Shown: piece by piece, positions 9,442 through 17,102 of the stretch | How the letters are laid out: every line of letters begins with the position of its first letter | Numbering within the stretch: the first letter of the stretch is position 1 | From: Aporhodopirellula aestuarii | GTDB lineage: Bacteria > Planctomycetota > Planctomycetia > Pirellulales > Pirellulaceae | Assembly: GCF_023701485.1 (NCBI RefSeq) | Contig: NZ_JAMQBK010000039.1 | Coordinates: forward strand, 250,476 to 314,475 | Length of the DNA: 64,000 nt | Direction: 5' to 3' | Notes under the pieces: generated by a model | What the model was told of the DNA's origin: nothing | The model's database searches: none | The model's input: the letters and a program-made list of their open reading frames with translations, nothing else | Position numbers and translations under genes: made by a program

Positions 9442-9820
9442 GATCCGAACATAGAGCAACTTGACGATCGTTGCGGAGTCATCCGTGACTCCGATTCAAC
9501 CGCAATCTTCGCAGTCAAGAAGACGTAAAACGTTTTCCAACCAGTGCAAAGAGCGTCACATCCATGAACATCTTTCGCCGGTTCAGGTTGCCAAGACAAC
9601 CCGTTCACGACGATGCGGGGAACTTAGCCGGGGTGGCTTTCTTGGGTCAAGCCAAGTTTCGAAAAGTTTTGAAAGCTGGTTTGCAGGTTCGTAGCTTGCG
9701 CCGCTGCAATCCCCTGAAAATACGAGTAAACTGGCCGTTAGAAAAAATCAAAATGAATGTCGTTCACATTCAACTTCGTTCCTCTGCGTTGTTCCTCTTC
9801 CCGTCGGAATTCTTAGTCAT

Positions 9821-10831
9821 ATGCGCGTCAGCTCACTCGTCACGGTCACACTCGGATTTGTTTTGTGTTGCGTCGTCGGATGTCATCCGCCCAAAGAAGA
9901 AAGTGGACAACCGAAAGCGGGGACTCCGGCAACGGGCGACCTGTTGCACATCGCGGTGATTCCCAAAGGTGAGAACCACATTTTCTGGCAATCGGTACGA
10001 GTGGGAGCGGAGCAAGCCGGGAAAGAAGTCGGTGCGCGGATCACGTTCAAAGGGCCGACAAAGGAAAGCGACCGCAGCGAACAAATCGACGTCTTCCAAG
10101 GCTTCCTCAACGCCCAGGTCGACGGAATTTGTCTCTCGCCACTCGACGCCGACGCATTGGTTCGCCCGGTTGAAGAAGCAAAACGCGCCGGTGTGCCGGT
10201 GGTGATCTTCGACAGCGGGCTCAACGCCGATCCCGAAGACTATGTCGCGTTTGTTGCAACGGACAATTTTCGTGGCGGACAGCTCGCCGCCGATGCGATG
10301 GCTCAGAGTTTGGGAGACGAAGGCGGGAATGTGATCTGTTTGCGTTACCACCAAGGCAGCGACAGCACACATCGACGGGAAGAAGGATTCCTCGACGGGA
10401 TCGCCAAGTATCCCAATATCGAGGTGATCAGCAGCGATCAGTATTCTGGTACGACCACCGAGTCGGCGGTCAACAAGGCACAGGCGTTATTCAACCGGTT
10501 TGGCGACGACGTTGATGGTGTTTTCACCGCGTGCGAACCCAACGCGGAAGGGGTTCTGCGAGCGATCCGAGACCGAGGATTGGCCGGAAAAGTCAAATTG
10601 GTCGCGTTTGACAGCAGCGATTCACTTCGCGAGGCCATGTCGACGGGGCATGTTGCGGCAATTATTTTGCAAGATCCGGTGCGGATCGGATATCTCGCCG
10701 TCAAAACAGTGGTGTCAGCGATCCGGGGCGAGCCCGTCGAGAAAATGGTAGATACCGGAATTTTTGTCGCGACCCGAGAAAATCAAGAGGATGAAACCAT
10801 CGCCCGGTTGCTCAATCCCCCGCAATCTTGA
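9821..10831 (+). CDS. RbsB/LacI-type sugar-binding lipoprotein
   Basis: This 336-residue periplasmic-binding protein is of the ribose/galactose (Peripla_BP_4) class. Residues 1-21 form a lipoprotein signal with V-V-G-C. The first lobe starts at L-L-H-I-A-V-I-P-K-G; the family motif for the inter-lobe ligand contact is seen in D-G-I-C-L-S-P-L-D-A-D-A-L and P-V-V-I-F-D-S-G-L. The second lobe shows G-G-x-x-A-A-D-A-M, G-x-x-D-S-T-H-R-R-E-E-G-F and G-V-F-T-A-C-E-P-N-A-E-G-V. The C-terminus has I-I-L-Q-D-P-V-R-I-G-Y-L-A-V. No permease or ATPase is adjacent, so it either feeds a transporter encoded elsewhere or acts as a sensor. The ligand cannot be told from sequence; a small sugar is the family default. 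Confidence 0.88.
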   Translation: MRVSSLVTVTLGFVLCCVVGCHPPKEESGQPKAGTPATGDLLHIAVIPKGENHIFWQSVRVGAEQAGKEVGARITFKGPTKESDRSEQIDVFQGFLNAQVDGICLSPLDADALVRPVEEAKRAGVPVVIFDSGLNADPEDYVAFVATDNFRGGQLAADAMAQSLGDEGGNVICLRYHQGSDSTHRREEGFLDGIAKYPNIEVISSDQYSGTTTESAVNKAQALFNRFGDDVDGVFTACEPNAEGVLRAIRDRGLAGKVKLVAFDSSDSLREAMSTGHVAAIILQDPVRIGYLAVKTVVSAIRGEPVEKMVDTGIFVATRENQEDETIARLLNPPQS

Positions 10832-10834
10832 GCC

Positions 10835-10858
10835 TTGTGAAGCATCTGAATTTCACAA
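10835..10858 (+). terminator. Weak hairpin after the sugar-binding gene
   Basis: TTGTGAA (10835-10841) and TTCACAA (10852-10858) form a perfect 7-bp stem with a 10-base loop, four bases after the stop codon. No T-run follows, so it is at best a weak or Rho-assisted terminator. Confidence 0.25.
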
Positions 10859-11098
10859 ATCCCCGAAGAATTGTCGATTGTTAATGAACTGTTAATTTGC
10901 GTTGAACTAAAAGGAACCCTTCATTTTTAGCGATTCCCTTGCTCCAGGCATCGTGTTAAATATCCGTTCACTATCTAGTGGTTTGCCTCCGCGACCTTCA
11001 TCACATCAGTTCATTTGACGCTGCTCAGTGGTGAAACATGTTGGTTTGGAGGGAATCGGCATTTTGGGTCGTTTCTGTTGTTTGCAGGGGTATCGCCC

Positions 11099-11127
11099 TT
11101 GTCACACCTGACTTCATGCGATTCAAT
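11099..11127 (+). promoter_or_regulatory. Candidate sigma-70-type promoter for a small RNA
   Basis: TTGTCA (11099-11104, 5 of 6 to TTGACA) is separated by exactly 17 bases from TTCAAT (11122-11127, 4 of 6 to TATAAT). Transcription from it would start near 11134, just before the paired hairpins. Statistical support from one site is modest. Confidence 0.4.
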
Positions 11128-11133
11128 CACGCG

Positions 11134-11258
11134 AAATATTTGAGTAATCAGGTGAGCTTATGCGTTGCATGCCCCGCAGCGTTGTTCACCTGATCGGCGG
11201 TCCTGTGGGGGTTATCTTGTGCCCCTTGTGTAACTTCCACAGGCCGCCACTTTTTTTG
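11134..11258 (+). ncRNA. Candidate structured small RNA or leader
   Basis: The predicted transcript of about 125 nt would hold two hairpins. The first is ATCAGGTGA (11147-11155) with TCACCTGAT (11186-11194), 9 bp perfect, with a possible inner stem. The second is the terminator stem 11196-11248. CACCTGA occurs also at 11105-11111, so the central TCAGGTG can pair with either copy, a mutually exclusive arrangement seen in attenuators; the first copy is upstream of the proposed transcript start, so switching would require an earlier start. No known RNA family was recognised. It could instead be the long 3' end of the sugar-binding gene. Confidence 0.4.
11196..11257 (+). terminator. Strong intrinsic terminator
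   Basis: The stem is GGCGG, a bulged T, then CCTGTGG, two G-T wobble pairs and GTTA (11196-11214), pairing with TAAC, TT, CCACAGG and CCGCC (11231-11248): 18 bp in all with a 16-base loop. After AC come seven T residues (11251-11257). It lies 365 bases after the preceding stop codon and 142 bases before the next ATG. Confidence 0.8.
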
Positions 11259-11266
11259 CCTCGCAC

Positions 11267-11286
11267 ATTCATGCATCTGCATGAAT
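11267..11286 (+). promoter_or_regulatory. 9-2-9 palindrome, possible repressor operator for the ArsM-like gene
   Basis: ATTCATGCA (11267-11275) and TGCATGAAT (11278-11286) are perfect inverted repeats separated by TC, about 110 bases before the ArsM-like start. ATTCA/TGAAT half-sites resemble those of ArsR/SmtB metalloregulators, but no such regulator gene is nearby, so the assignment is inference. Confidence 0.4.
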
Positions 11287-11398
11287 AAACTTCTTCAGCG
11301 AGCTGGCCGATCTCGCTTAGCATGCTGGCAGTTCACGCGTGCCCCGCATATCTTTTCGCGGTATTGCTTGTTACCACGAACATGATGGCGTAGTAAAA

Positions 11399-12544
11399 AT
11401 GTCGAGTCTGGATACCGAAAAGGCTGTCCGCCAACGCTATTCCGGGGCCGCACTGGCGCGAGAATCCGCCCTGTGTTGTCCGGTCGACTATGACGCCAAG
11501 TACCTCGACGTAATCCCTCAAGAGGTGATTGATCGAGATTACGGCTGTGGTGACCCGTCCCAACACGTTCGTCCCGGCGAGACCGTTTTGGATTTGGGCA
11601 GCGGCGGGGGCAAAATTTGCTTTATCGCGTCGCAGGTCACCGGACCTCACGGCCGCGTGATTGGCGTCGACATGAACGATGAGATGTTGGCTCTGGCGCG
11701 TCGATCGCAAGTCCAGGTCGCGATGGCGATCGGGTATGACAACATCACGTTCTACAAAGGCAAAATTCAGGATCTCGCCGTCGACCGGGATGCCGTCGAT
11801 CGCTTTCTCTCGGGAAATCCCGTAGTAGACGAAGCGAGCCTACGCACGCTGGAGTCGTTTCTTGCGGAGATACGCGCCGAGCAGCCCATGATTGCGGATG
11901 AGTCGATCGACATCGTGGTCAGCAATTGCGTTTTGAACCTTGTCGATCCCGACGAGAAAGAACTCTTGTTCGACGAAATTTTTCGCGTGTTGCGGCCCGG
12001 CGGGCGGGCCGTGATCAGCGACATCGTTTGCGATGTGGAGGTGCCCGAAGAGATGCAGGCGGATCCAGAGTTGTGGAGTGGTTGCATCTCAGGGGCGTTC
12101 GAGCAGTCCGCGTTCGTTGAAGCGTTTGAGCAAGCCGGCTTCGTCGACATCCGTATCGATAGCCTTCAGCAGCAGCCTTGGCAGATCGTCGAGGGGATCG
12201 CGTTCCGTTCAGCGACCGTAGTCGCCTATCGACCCCATTTGATCAGCGAAGGAGACGGGGTTATCGAGCAAACGGAGGAATATTTGCAGACGCGTGGCTC
12301 GTCGCGACGAGTTTACCGCGGTCCGTTCAAATATGTTGTCGACGACGAAGGGCGGATGTACACGCGTGGGGAAACCTGTCAGGACGCACTGGCTCAGGCG
12401 GCGGAACGCGAGTCGATCGCCGAGCATTTCGCGGTATTTGATGACGTCAGCCAGGGCGGTTCGGCGGTGAACGCCGGGGGGAAACCGCTGAGCCTGCCGA
12501 CGGCCGATGGCGGAGGTTGTTGTTCGAGTGGCGATTGCTGCTAA
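11399..12544 (+). CDS. arsM: ArsM-like arsenite S-adenosylmethionine methyltransferase
   Basis: This 381-residue class I methyltransferase probably methylates As(III) in the cytoplasm (detoxification or arsenosugar route). The SAM-binding motif V-L-D-L-G-S-G-G-G lies near 62-70, followed by G-V-D-M-N-D-E-M-L. The cysteines expected of ArsM are present: C-C at 26-27, S-N-C-V-L-N-L (Cys about 177) and W-S-G-C-I-S-G-A (Cys about 229). The C-terminus ends in a Cys cluster G-G-G-C-C-S-S-G-D-C-C, typical of arsenic-binding tails. The ATG at 11399 is taken rather than an in-frame GTG at 11339 because the upstream extension looks non-coding. No arsR, arsB or arsC is adjacent. An arsenic substrate is inferred; another thiophilic substrate is possible. 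Confidence 0.82.
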   Translation: MSSLDTEKAVRQRYSGAALARESALCCPVDYDAKYLDVIPQEVIDRDYGCGDPSQHVRPGETVLDLGSGGGKICFIASQVTGPHGRVIGVDMNDEMLALARRSQVQVAMAIGYDNITFYKGKIQDLAVDRDAVDRFLSGNPVVDEASLRTLESFLAEIRAEQPMIADESIDIVVSNCVLNLVDPDEKELLFDEIFRVLRPGGRAVISDIVCDVEVPEEMQADPELWSGCISGAFEQSAFVEAFEQAGFVDIRIDSLQQQPWQIVEGIAFRSATVVAYRPHLISEGDGVIEQTEEYLQTRGSSRRVYRGPFKYVVDDEGRMYTRGETCQDALAQAAERESIAEHFAVFDDVSQGGSAVNAGGKPLSLPTADGGGCCSSGDCC

Positions 12545-12870
12545 CGCTTTGTCCAACCTCAACTTGGGGTAGGCTCGAACCGGAGGACTCGTGGCCTGCC
12601 GCGAAACAGCCTACCGGTCCCGCCCCAAAGGTTCATGCCGGCAAAGCTCTCTTTTTCGTGACCAAGACAGCGCACAGCCTCACTTTTTGTGTCTGGTTTC
12701 CCTGCTGGTTTCCCATTTAGCGGGCAGGCGGGAGGCGAACCCAACGCGTGACGGTTTAAGTTGATCCTGCCCCGCCAAAGCTTTAGGATGAAACTGGCTT
12801 GCAGAGGGGGGGGTTGTTGTTTGCCTCGTTCTAGTGGCTGCAAGCGACTCCTCTTTCGAAGGGCAAAGTG
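12545..12870. other. Intergenic region with hairpins after the ArsM-like gene
   Basis: Besides the hairpin at 12564-12628, a second stem is possible: GCGGGCAGG (12720-12728) with CCTGCCCCGC (12766-12775), one bulge. No ORF is credible. The promoter of the caspase-like gene must lie here but was not identified. Confidence 0.5.
12564..12628 (+). terminator. Probable terminator hairpin of the ArsM-like gene
   Basis: GGTAGGCT (12568-12575) pairs perfectly with AGCCTACC (12608-12615). An alternative outer stem is TTGGGG (12564-12569) with CCCCAA (12623-12628). A pyrimidine-rich CTCTCTTTTTC follows about 20 bases later. The fit to the classical intrinsic type is imperfect. Confidence 0.4.
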
Positions 12871-14616
12871 ATGAAATTCGGCGAAAACGTTACTCAAAGG
12901 TTTCAGGAGCTAACTTTGGGTTGTTTAGTCGTTGTTGTGATTGGGACGTCGACGTCAGTCGTCGTTGCCAAAAGTCCGTTCCACGCGTTGTTGATCGGAA
13001 ACAACGCCTATGAAGCAGGAAAACTGAAGAACCCGATCAACGACGTCGAATTGTTGGGCACGGCTCTGCGAGATCTCGGATTTGAAGTCACCATCAAAAC
13101 AGATCTCGGACATCGCGAAATGGACGATGCTCTGTTCGACTTTACGCAACAGGTTCCCAAAGGCGGACTGGCGTTCTTTTACTTTGCAGGCCATGGCATT
13201 GGGTTGCAGGACGATCACTTTTTGATCCCAGTCGATGCACGGCTGCGCGACTCCGCGGCATTGAAATACCAAGCCGTCTCGCAGGATTTTGTACTCGATG
13301 CCCTCAACAATTCGGGCGCGAATACAAAAGTCTTGATGATGGATTGTTGCCGCAATAACCCTTTTGAAAGAAGTTGGCACGCGACGCAGCGGAACGCTTC
13401 GTCTGACTGGTCGCCCCGCACCGAGGCTCCCGATGGAACTTTGATCGCGTACGCGACGGCCGAAAATCAACCGGCTCTTGATGGCGTGGGTGACAACTCG
13501 CCTTTTGCGTTCAATCTATCCGAAAAGCTTCGCGAACGTCCCTCATCGGGTCTGTATTTGCTCGATGCCATTCGGAGTGCCAGTGAAGCTGTCAAGCTGC
13601 AGACCGGCCAACGAGCGTGGGTGCACTTCGATTCTTCCATGCCAAGAGTTTGTTTGACAACAAGCCCGTACGCCGAGACGCAGGTCGTCGCTGTCACGAC
13701 TCAAACGGCCGAGCGGCCGACAGATTTAAAACATGGATTGCCGACACTCAAGCCAAACAGGAAGAAGGCGGGTGTGGAGTCATCGTTGATTTCGCAAGCC
13801 CGGATGTATCTCAAGCAAGGGGACTATGACCTTGCGATTGAAGCCTACACGATGGTTGTGTTTGATCCCGAGGTGTCCAAATCGGATCGGACGGCGGCGC
13901 TGAGAGATCGAAGTTCTGCTTACATTCGACGCGGCATCGGGAACGACTTGGAGCGGGCTTTGATTGACGCTCAGGCGATTGGTCAACCGGGAATCCAATT
14001 GCCGCATCTTGCCGAGTCATCACGGATGCGAATTGAGTCGCAGCAAACGGGCACCATCTACCGTCATGAAATAGCGAGCATTACTTCGGCGTCGGGTGAC
14101 TTGTTCTACGTGCAGTCTGTCTACGGCGCCCCGGATAAATATGGTTGGGTTGAGAAAACGGCATTCCGCCGCGATCAGTCGACCCAGGTGATTTCGGTGC
14201 CCAAGGCGACCCAAGAGCCGCGGGTGAATTCGCAGAATGGGAAAGTCGCGAGTCCGGTGGAGAGTTCGGTTGTGGCGGCCCCGATAGCCCAGCCCGCCAG
14301 CGTTTCGAACTTTGCCAGCATTTCGAATTCAGAAAGTGTCCAGCTGACGAGTCCGATTTCGAGCACGCCGAGTCGGTTTGTTCAACCGATGCCAGTCACA
14401 CCGTCCTACACGTCGACCAACTTCCGCACCCCCTCTGTACTGAATCCTTACCAAAGTCAGTCGAATCGGAATTCGCAATCGGCGTCGTCCAGTATGCAAC
14501 CCCGTTATCAATTACGGAATTCCAGTGGAGGGTTCGCACCTCGGTCCGGCAGTGGTGGTCGCTCGGGCGGCGGTCTGGGGGGCGGGTGTCCGCATTGCAA
14601 GCTGGGACGACGTTAG
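12871..14616 (+). CDS. Caspase-like (peptidase C14) exported protein
   Basis: This 581-residue protein has a hydrophobic signal/anchor (about residues 15-35) followed by a caspase fold (about 35-260) with the catalytic pair His108 in F-Y-F-A-G-H-G and Cys160 in D-C-C-R-N-N-P-F. Most relatives read D-A-C-R; here a second Cys (159) replaces the Ala. The fold start L-L-I-G-N-N-A-Y, with N-P-I-N-D-V following, is also typical. Residues 305-385 look like TPR helices (Y-L-K-Q-G-D-Y-D-L-A-I-E-A-Y). The tail is Ser/Pro/Gln-rich and ends in G-G-G-C-P-H-C, a CxxC. ATG 12871 is preferred to the adjacent GTG. It precedes a receptor-type kinase by 190 bases. A role in proteolytic signalling is family-based; the substrate is unknown. 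Confidence 0.88.
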   Translation: MKFGENVTQRFQELTLGCLVVVVIGTSTSVVVAKSPFHALLIGNNAYEAGKLKNPINDVELLGTALRDLGFEVTIKTDLGHREMDDALFDFTQQVPKGGLAFFYFAGHGIGLQDDHFLIPVDARLRDSAALKYQAVSQDFVLDALNNSGANTKVLMMDCCRNNPFERSWHATQRNASSDWSPRTEAPDGTLIAYATAENQPALDGVGDNSPFAFNLSEKLRERPSSGLYLLDAIRSASEAVKLQTGQRAWVHFDSSMPRVCLTTSPYAETQVVAVTTQTAERPTDLKHGLPTLKPNRKKAGVESSLISQARMYLKQGDYDLAIEAYTMVVFDPEVSKSDRTAALRDRSSAYIRRGIGNDLERALIDAQAIGQPGIQLPHLAESSRMRIESQQTGTIYRHEIASITSASGDLFYVQSVYGAPDKYGWVEKTAFRRDQSTQVISVPKATQEPRVNSQNGKVASPVESSVVAAPIAQPASVSNFASISNSESVQLTSPISSTPSRFVQPMPVTPSYTSTNFRTPSVLNPYQSQSNRNSQSASSSMQPRYQLRNSSGGFAPRSGSGGRSGGGLGGGCPHCKLGRR

Positions 14617-14805
14617 CGGTGGTCCGGAGCGGTGCCGGGTGAATTGCGGCGATACCGCCTCCAGCTGCACATTTACCCCCGGCTTTGTATTATTCTAGCG
14701 AGTGGTTGGCGTGCGAGGTTTGCTTGCCTCCATGCCGATGAGAGTCATTCGGAACCAGGCCACTGGTTTGCCCGATGACGATCAATTCTTCTAACCCGCT
14801 CGGCT

Positions 14806-17067
14806 ATGACCAAAAAAAACAACTCCTACGATTTCTTGGAGCCCTCTGAGCACGAAGGTGACTTGGGCATGCTCGGATCGTATCGGATCTTGGGTGAGAT
14901 GGGTCGTGGCGGGATGGGGTACGTGTTCCGCGCTGAGGACACCGTTCTTGAGAGACCGGTTGCTCTGAAGGTGATGAACAAAAAGATCGCGTCGACGCCC
15001 AACAGTCGTGATCGGTTTTTGCAGGAAGCCCGCGCGATGGCGGCGGTGCATCACGACAACGTGGTCGTGATCTTCGAAGTCGGCACGCACAAAGGCACGC
15101 CGTTCATGGCGATGGAGTTGTTGCGTGGCGAAACGCTCGAGGCGGTCAACGCTAGAAAGGAAACACGAGATTACGAAAAGGTTATCGATTATGCCCGGCA
15201 GATTTGCCGAGGCCTTGCCGCTGCTCACGCGAAAGGGATCGTTCATCGTGACATCAAACCGGCCAACATCTGGGTGGAAGAAGGCAGCGGTCGGATCAAG
15301 ATTCTCGACTTCGGTTTGGCTCTCGCATCCTCACCCACCAGTGACACTACGGGCGTCGGTTCGGTGTGTGGGACGCCGGGCTATCTGACGCCCGAGCAGG
15401 CCCGCAGTGATCCGTTAGATGACCGCAGCGACTTGTATAGCTTGGGCGTTGTTTTGTACGAAATGTGCACAGGGAAACTGCCCACGGCCCAGCCGGCGAT
15501 TGCCGAGCAGTTGGTTGCCCTGTTGACGCGATCCCCCACCCCGCTGCGCGAACTCAACCCCGATATCCCGCAACCACTCGCCGATTTGATCCATAAGTTG
15601 CTCTCAAAGGAGCCGGCGGATCGGCCTGCCAGTGCGCTCGAGTTGGAGAAGCAGCTCAAAAAGGCAGCACAGGAGTGCGAGGCGAAATCGGAAGTTGCCC
15701 TTTCGCTCGGTAAGCTGCAAGAGAGCTTGAAGGAGGTCGTCAGCAAGCAAGAGGAAGTCAAGCCTGAGACGGTGGAAGTTGTTGAAATACCCGAGTTTGA
15801 ATCGTTGGCGTTGCCCGCGCCCGCACCGCTGCCTCCGTCAAGTAATCTCCCCAAACCTGCTGGCGCGGGTGGGCATCTCCGGCCTGGGCATCCGGCGAGA
15901 CGTCCCAGCCCGGCTCCGGTGCAGAAGCAGGTTAGCCCGATCGTTTGGATGGGAGCGGGCGTGCTGGCAACGTTGTTTCTCGTTCTCGGTATCGTGTGGA
16001 TGATCATTCCGCGGCAAGGCGAAACCTACGTCGTGACGGCACCGGAAGGTGGCACCCCCACCAACGCGAATCAACCAACAACTTCTCCGCCCGTTACGCC
16101 GCGCACGACTGCAACACACAATACGAGTGCCGGTACACGGGGGCCGACGAAGACGGGACAGCCCAAAGGAAAATCGCCTGGGGGCGATAAGCCCAAATCG
16201 CCAAGCGGGGCTCAGGCGAATCAAGATCGCAATCCGTCGGGTAATGCCCAAGCCAACGCAAACAACACTCCCACAATCGATGCTAGTTCGAACACGCCTG
16301 AGGATCCGACGCGGTCGACGGAGAATTCCATGGCATCAGTGGAAAACAATCCGGCTGAAGTTGACTCGACCGCGCCCGCCGAGAACGTGAATGCAGATCC
16401 ACCGGTGATGGATGATGTGCCCGCGAGTGCCGACGAAACGATATCCCCTGAAGTCGATGCACCTCCAGTGGTCAGCGTCGTCAAGCACATTTCAAATACG
16501 ATCGGAATGGGGGCAGACACCACAACACATAAAGGTGATTCGAAAGGGGATAATCAAGGAACAAAAGACTTGTTGATCGTGCAAACGAGAAACGACCAGG
16601 ACCTAAAACACATTTATGTGCGGTTTGATCTCCGCTCGCCCGAGTTCAAGCGTGACGACGTCCAACGCGTCACGTTGAGTCTGGCGTTCCTGATTGGTCA
16701 GAAGATCAACAATACCAACTTGAAGATCTATGGATGGGGTGACCCGGATGCTGGGGCATGGAAAGAAGACGAAAAAGAGCGCTCGCCATTGCTATGGAAA
16801 AATTCCCCGTCGCAAAGCGACGTCGCATCGTTGCCTTTGCTGGCGACGTGGTCGAGTGACGCCGTGGATGCCGAGGAGCTAAGACGCAAGCAAGAGTTTG
16901 TTGATTTCTCCAGCGACGAACTCATGCAGTTCGTTTTGGATGCGTGGGGAAGATCCGCGAGTTTTGTGATCGCTGGCGGAAACGAACGAGGAATTCCGAT
17001 TCGTTTTTTGAGCAAAGAACGTGATGCCGAGTTGGCACCTGCGTTGCGGTTCGACGTTGCCGAGTGA
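14806..17067 (+). CDS. Transmembrane Ser/Thr kinase with extracellular carbohydrate-binding-like domain
   Basis: This 753-residue receptor-like Hanks kinase has its kinase domain at 25-290: G-R-G-G-M-G loop at 33-38, V-A-L-K lysine near 54, H-R-D-I-K-P-A-N near 145-152, D-F-G near 166, and A-P-E equivalent T-P-E-Q-A. A short coiled segment and Pro-rich juxtamembrane stretch precede one transmembrane helix (about 376-402). The external part begins with a Thr/Pro/Asn-rich linker (about 405-550) and ends with a domain of about 190 residues (D-T-T-T-H-K-G, I-Y-V-R-F-D-L, L-K-I-Y-G-W-G-D-P, L-R-F-D-V) resembling DNRLRE/CBM96-type beta-sandwiches that bind polysaccharides. All catalytic residues are intact, so it should be active. 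It is convergent with the CCA gene, 35 bases apart. Confidence 0.9.
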   Translation: MTKKNNSYDFLEPSEHEGDLGMLGSYRILGEMGRGGMGYVFRAEDTVLERPVALKVMNKKIASTPNSRDRFLQEARAMAAVHHDNVVVIFEVGTHKGTPFMAMELLRGETLEAVNARKETRDYEKVIDYARQICRGLAAAHAKGIVHRDIKPANIWVEEGSGRIKILDFGLALASSPTSDTTGVGSVCGTPGYLTPEQARSDPLDDRSDLYSLGVVLYEMCTGKLPTAQPAIAEQLVALLTRSPTPLRELNPDIPQPLADLIHKLLSKEPADRPASALELEKQLKKAAQECEAKSEVALSLGKLQESLKEVVSKQEEVKPETVEVVEIPEFESLALPAPAPLPPSSNLPKPAGAGGHLRPGHPARRPSPAPVQKQVSPIVWMGAGVLATLFLVLGIVWMIIPRQGETYVVTAPEGGTPTNANQPTTSPPVTPRTTATHNTSAGTRGPTKTGQPKGKSPGGDKPKSPSGAQANQDRNPSGNAQANANNTPTIDASSNTPEDPTRSTENSMASVENNPAEVDSTAPAENVNADPPVMDDVPASADETISPEVDAPPVVSVVKHISNTIGMGADTTTHKGDSKGDNQGTKDLLIVQTRNDQDLKHIYVRFDLRSPEFKRDDVQRVTLSLAFLIGQKINNTNLKIYGWGDPDAGAWKEDEKERSPLLWKNSPSQSDVASLPLLATWSSDAVDAEELRRKQEFVDFSSDELMQFVLDAWGRSASFVIAGGNERGIPIRFLSKERDAELAPALRFDVAE

Positions 17068-17102
17068 ACGCGATTTGCCGTGGGGGGAATGCTTGCGGTG
17101 CT

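Larger units (their letters stand above)
9092..9820. other. Long intergenic region with tandem minus-strand terminators
   Basis: These 729 bases lie between the AsmA-like gene (-) and a sugar-binding lipoprotein (+). No ORF here is convincing. The stretch holds two intrinsic terminators reading leftwards (listed separately), a perfect hairpin 9475-9492 (GGAGTCA / TGACTCC, 4-base loop), and a 12-base palindrome GAAGACGTCTTC at 9334-9345. It probably encodes a leader or small RNA on the minus strand. Confidence 0.6.
10832..11398. other. Structured 567-base intergenic region before the ArsM-like gene
   Basis: No credible ORF is present. The region contains a promoter-like pair (11099-11127), two large predicted RNA hairpins ending in a T-run (11147-11257), a 9-2-9 palindrome (11267-11286) and a 6-bp hairpin AGCGAG/CTCGCT near 11300. 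These are described as separate features. Confidence 0.7.

Noticed and set aside
9426-9608. 60-codon minus-strand frame near the tandem terminators
   Set aside because: It overlaps the hairpin of a strong intrinsic terminator and has no good start context.
9442-9820. tmRNA, RNase P RNA or SRP RNA in the structured region right of the tandem terminators
   Set aside because: None of the conserved core sequences (tRNA-like T-arm with CCA, GAGGAAAGTCC, GGTCAGGCCCGGAAGG) could be found on either strand.
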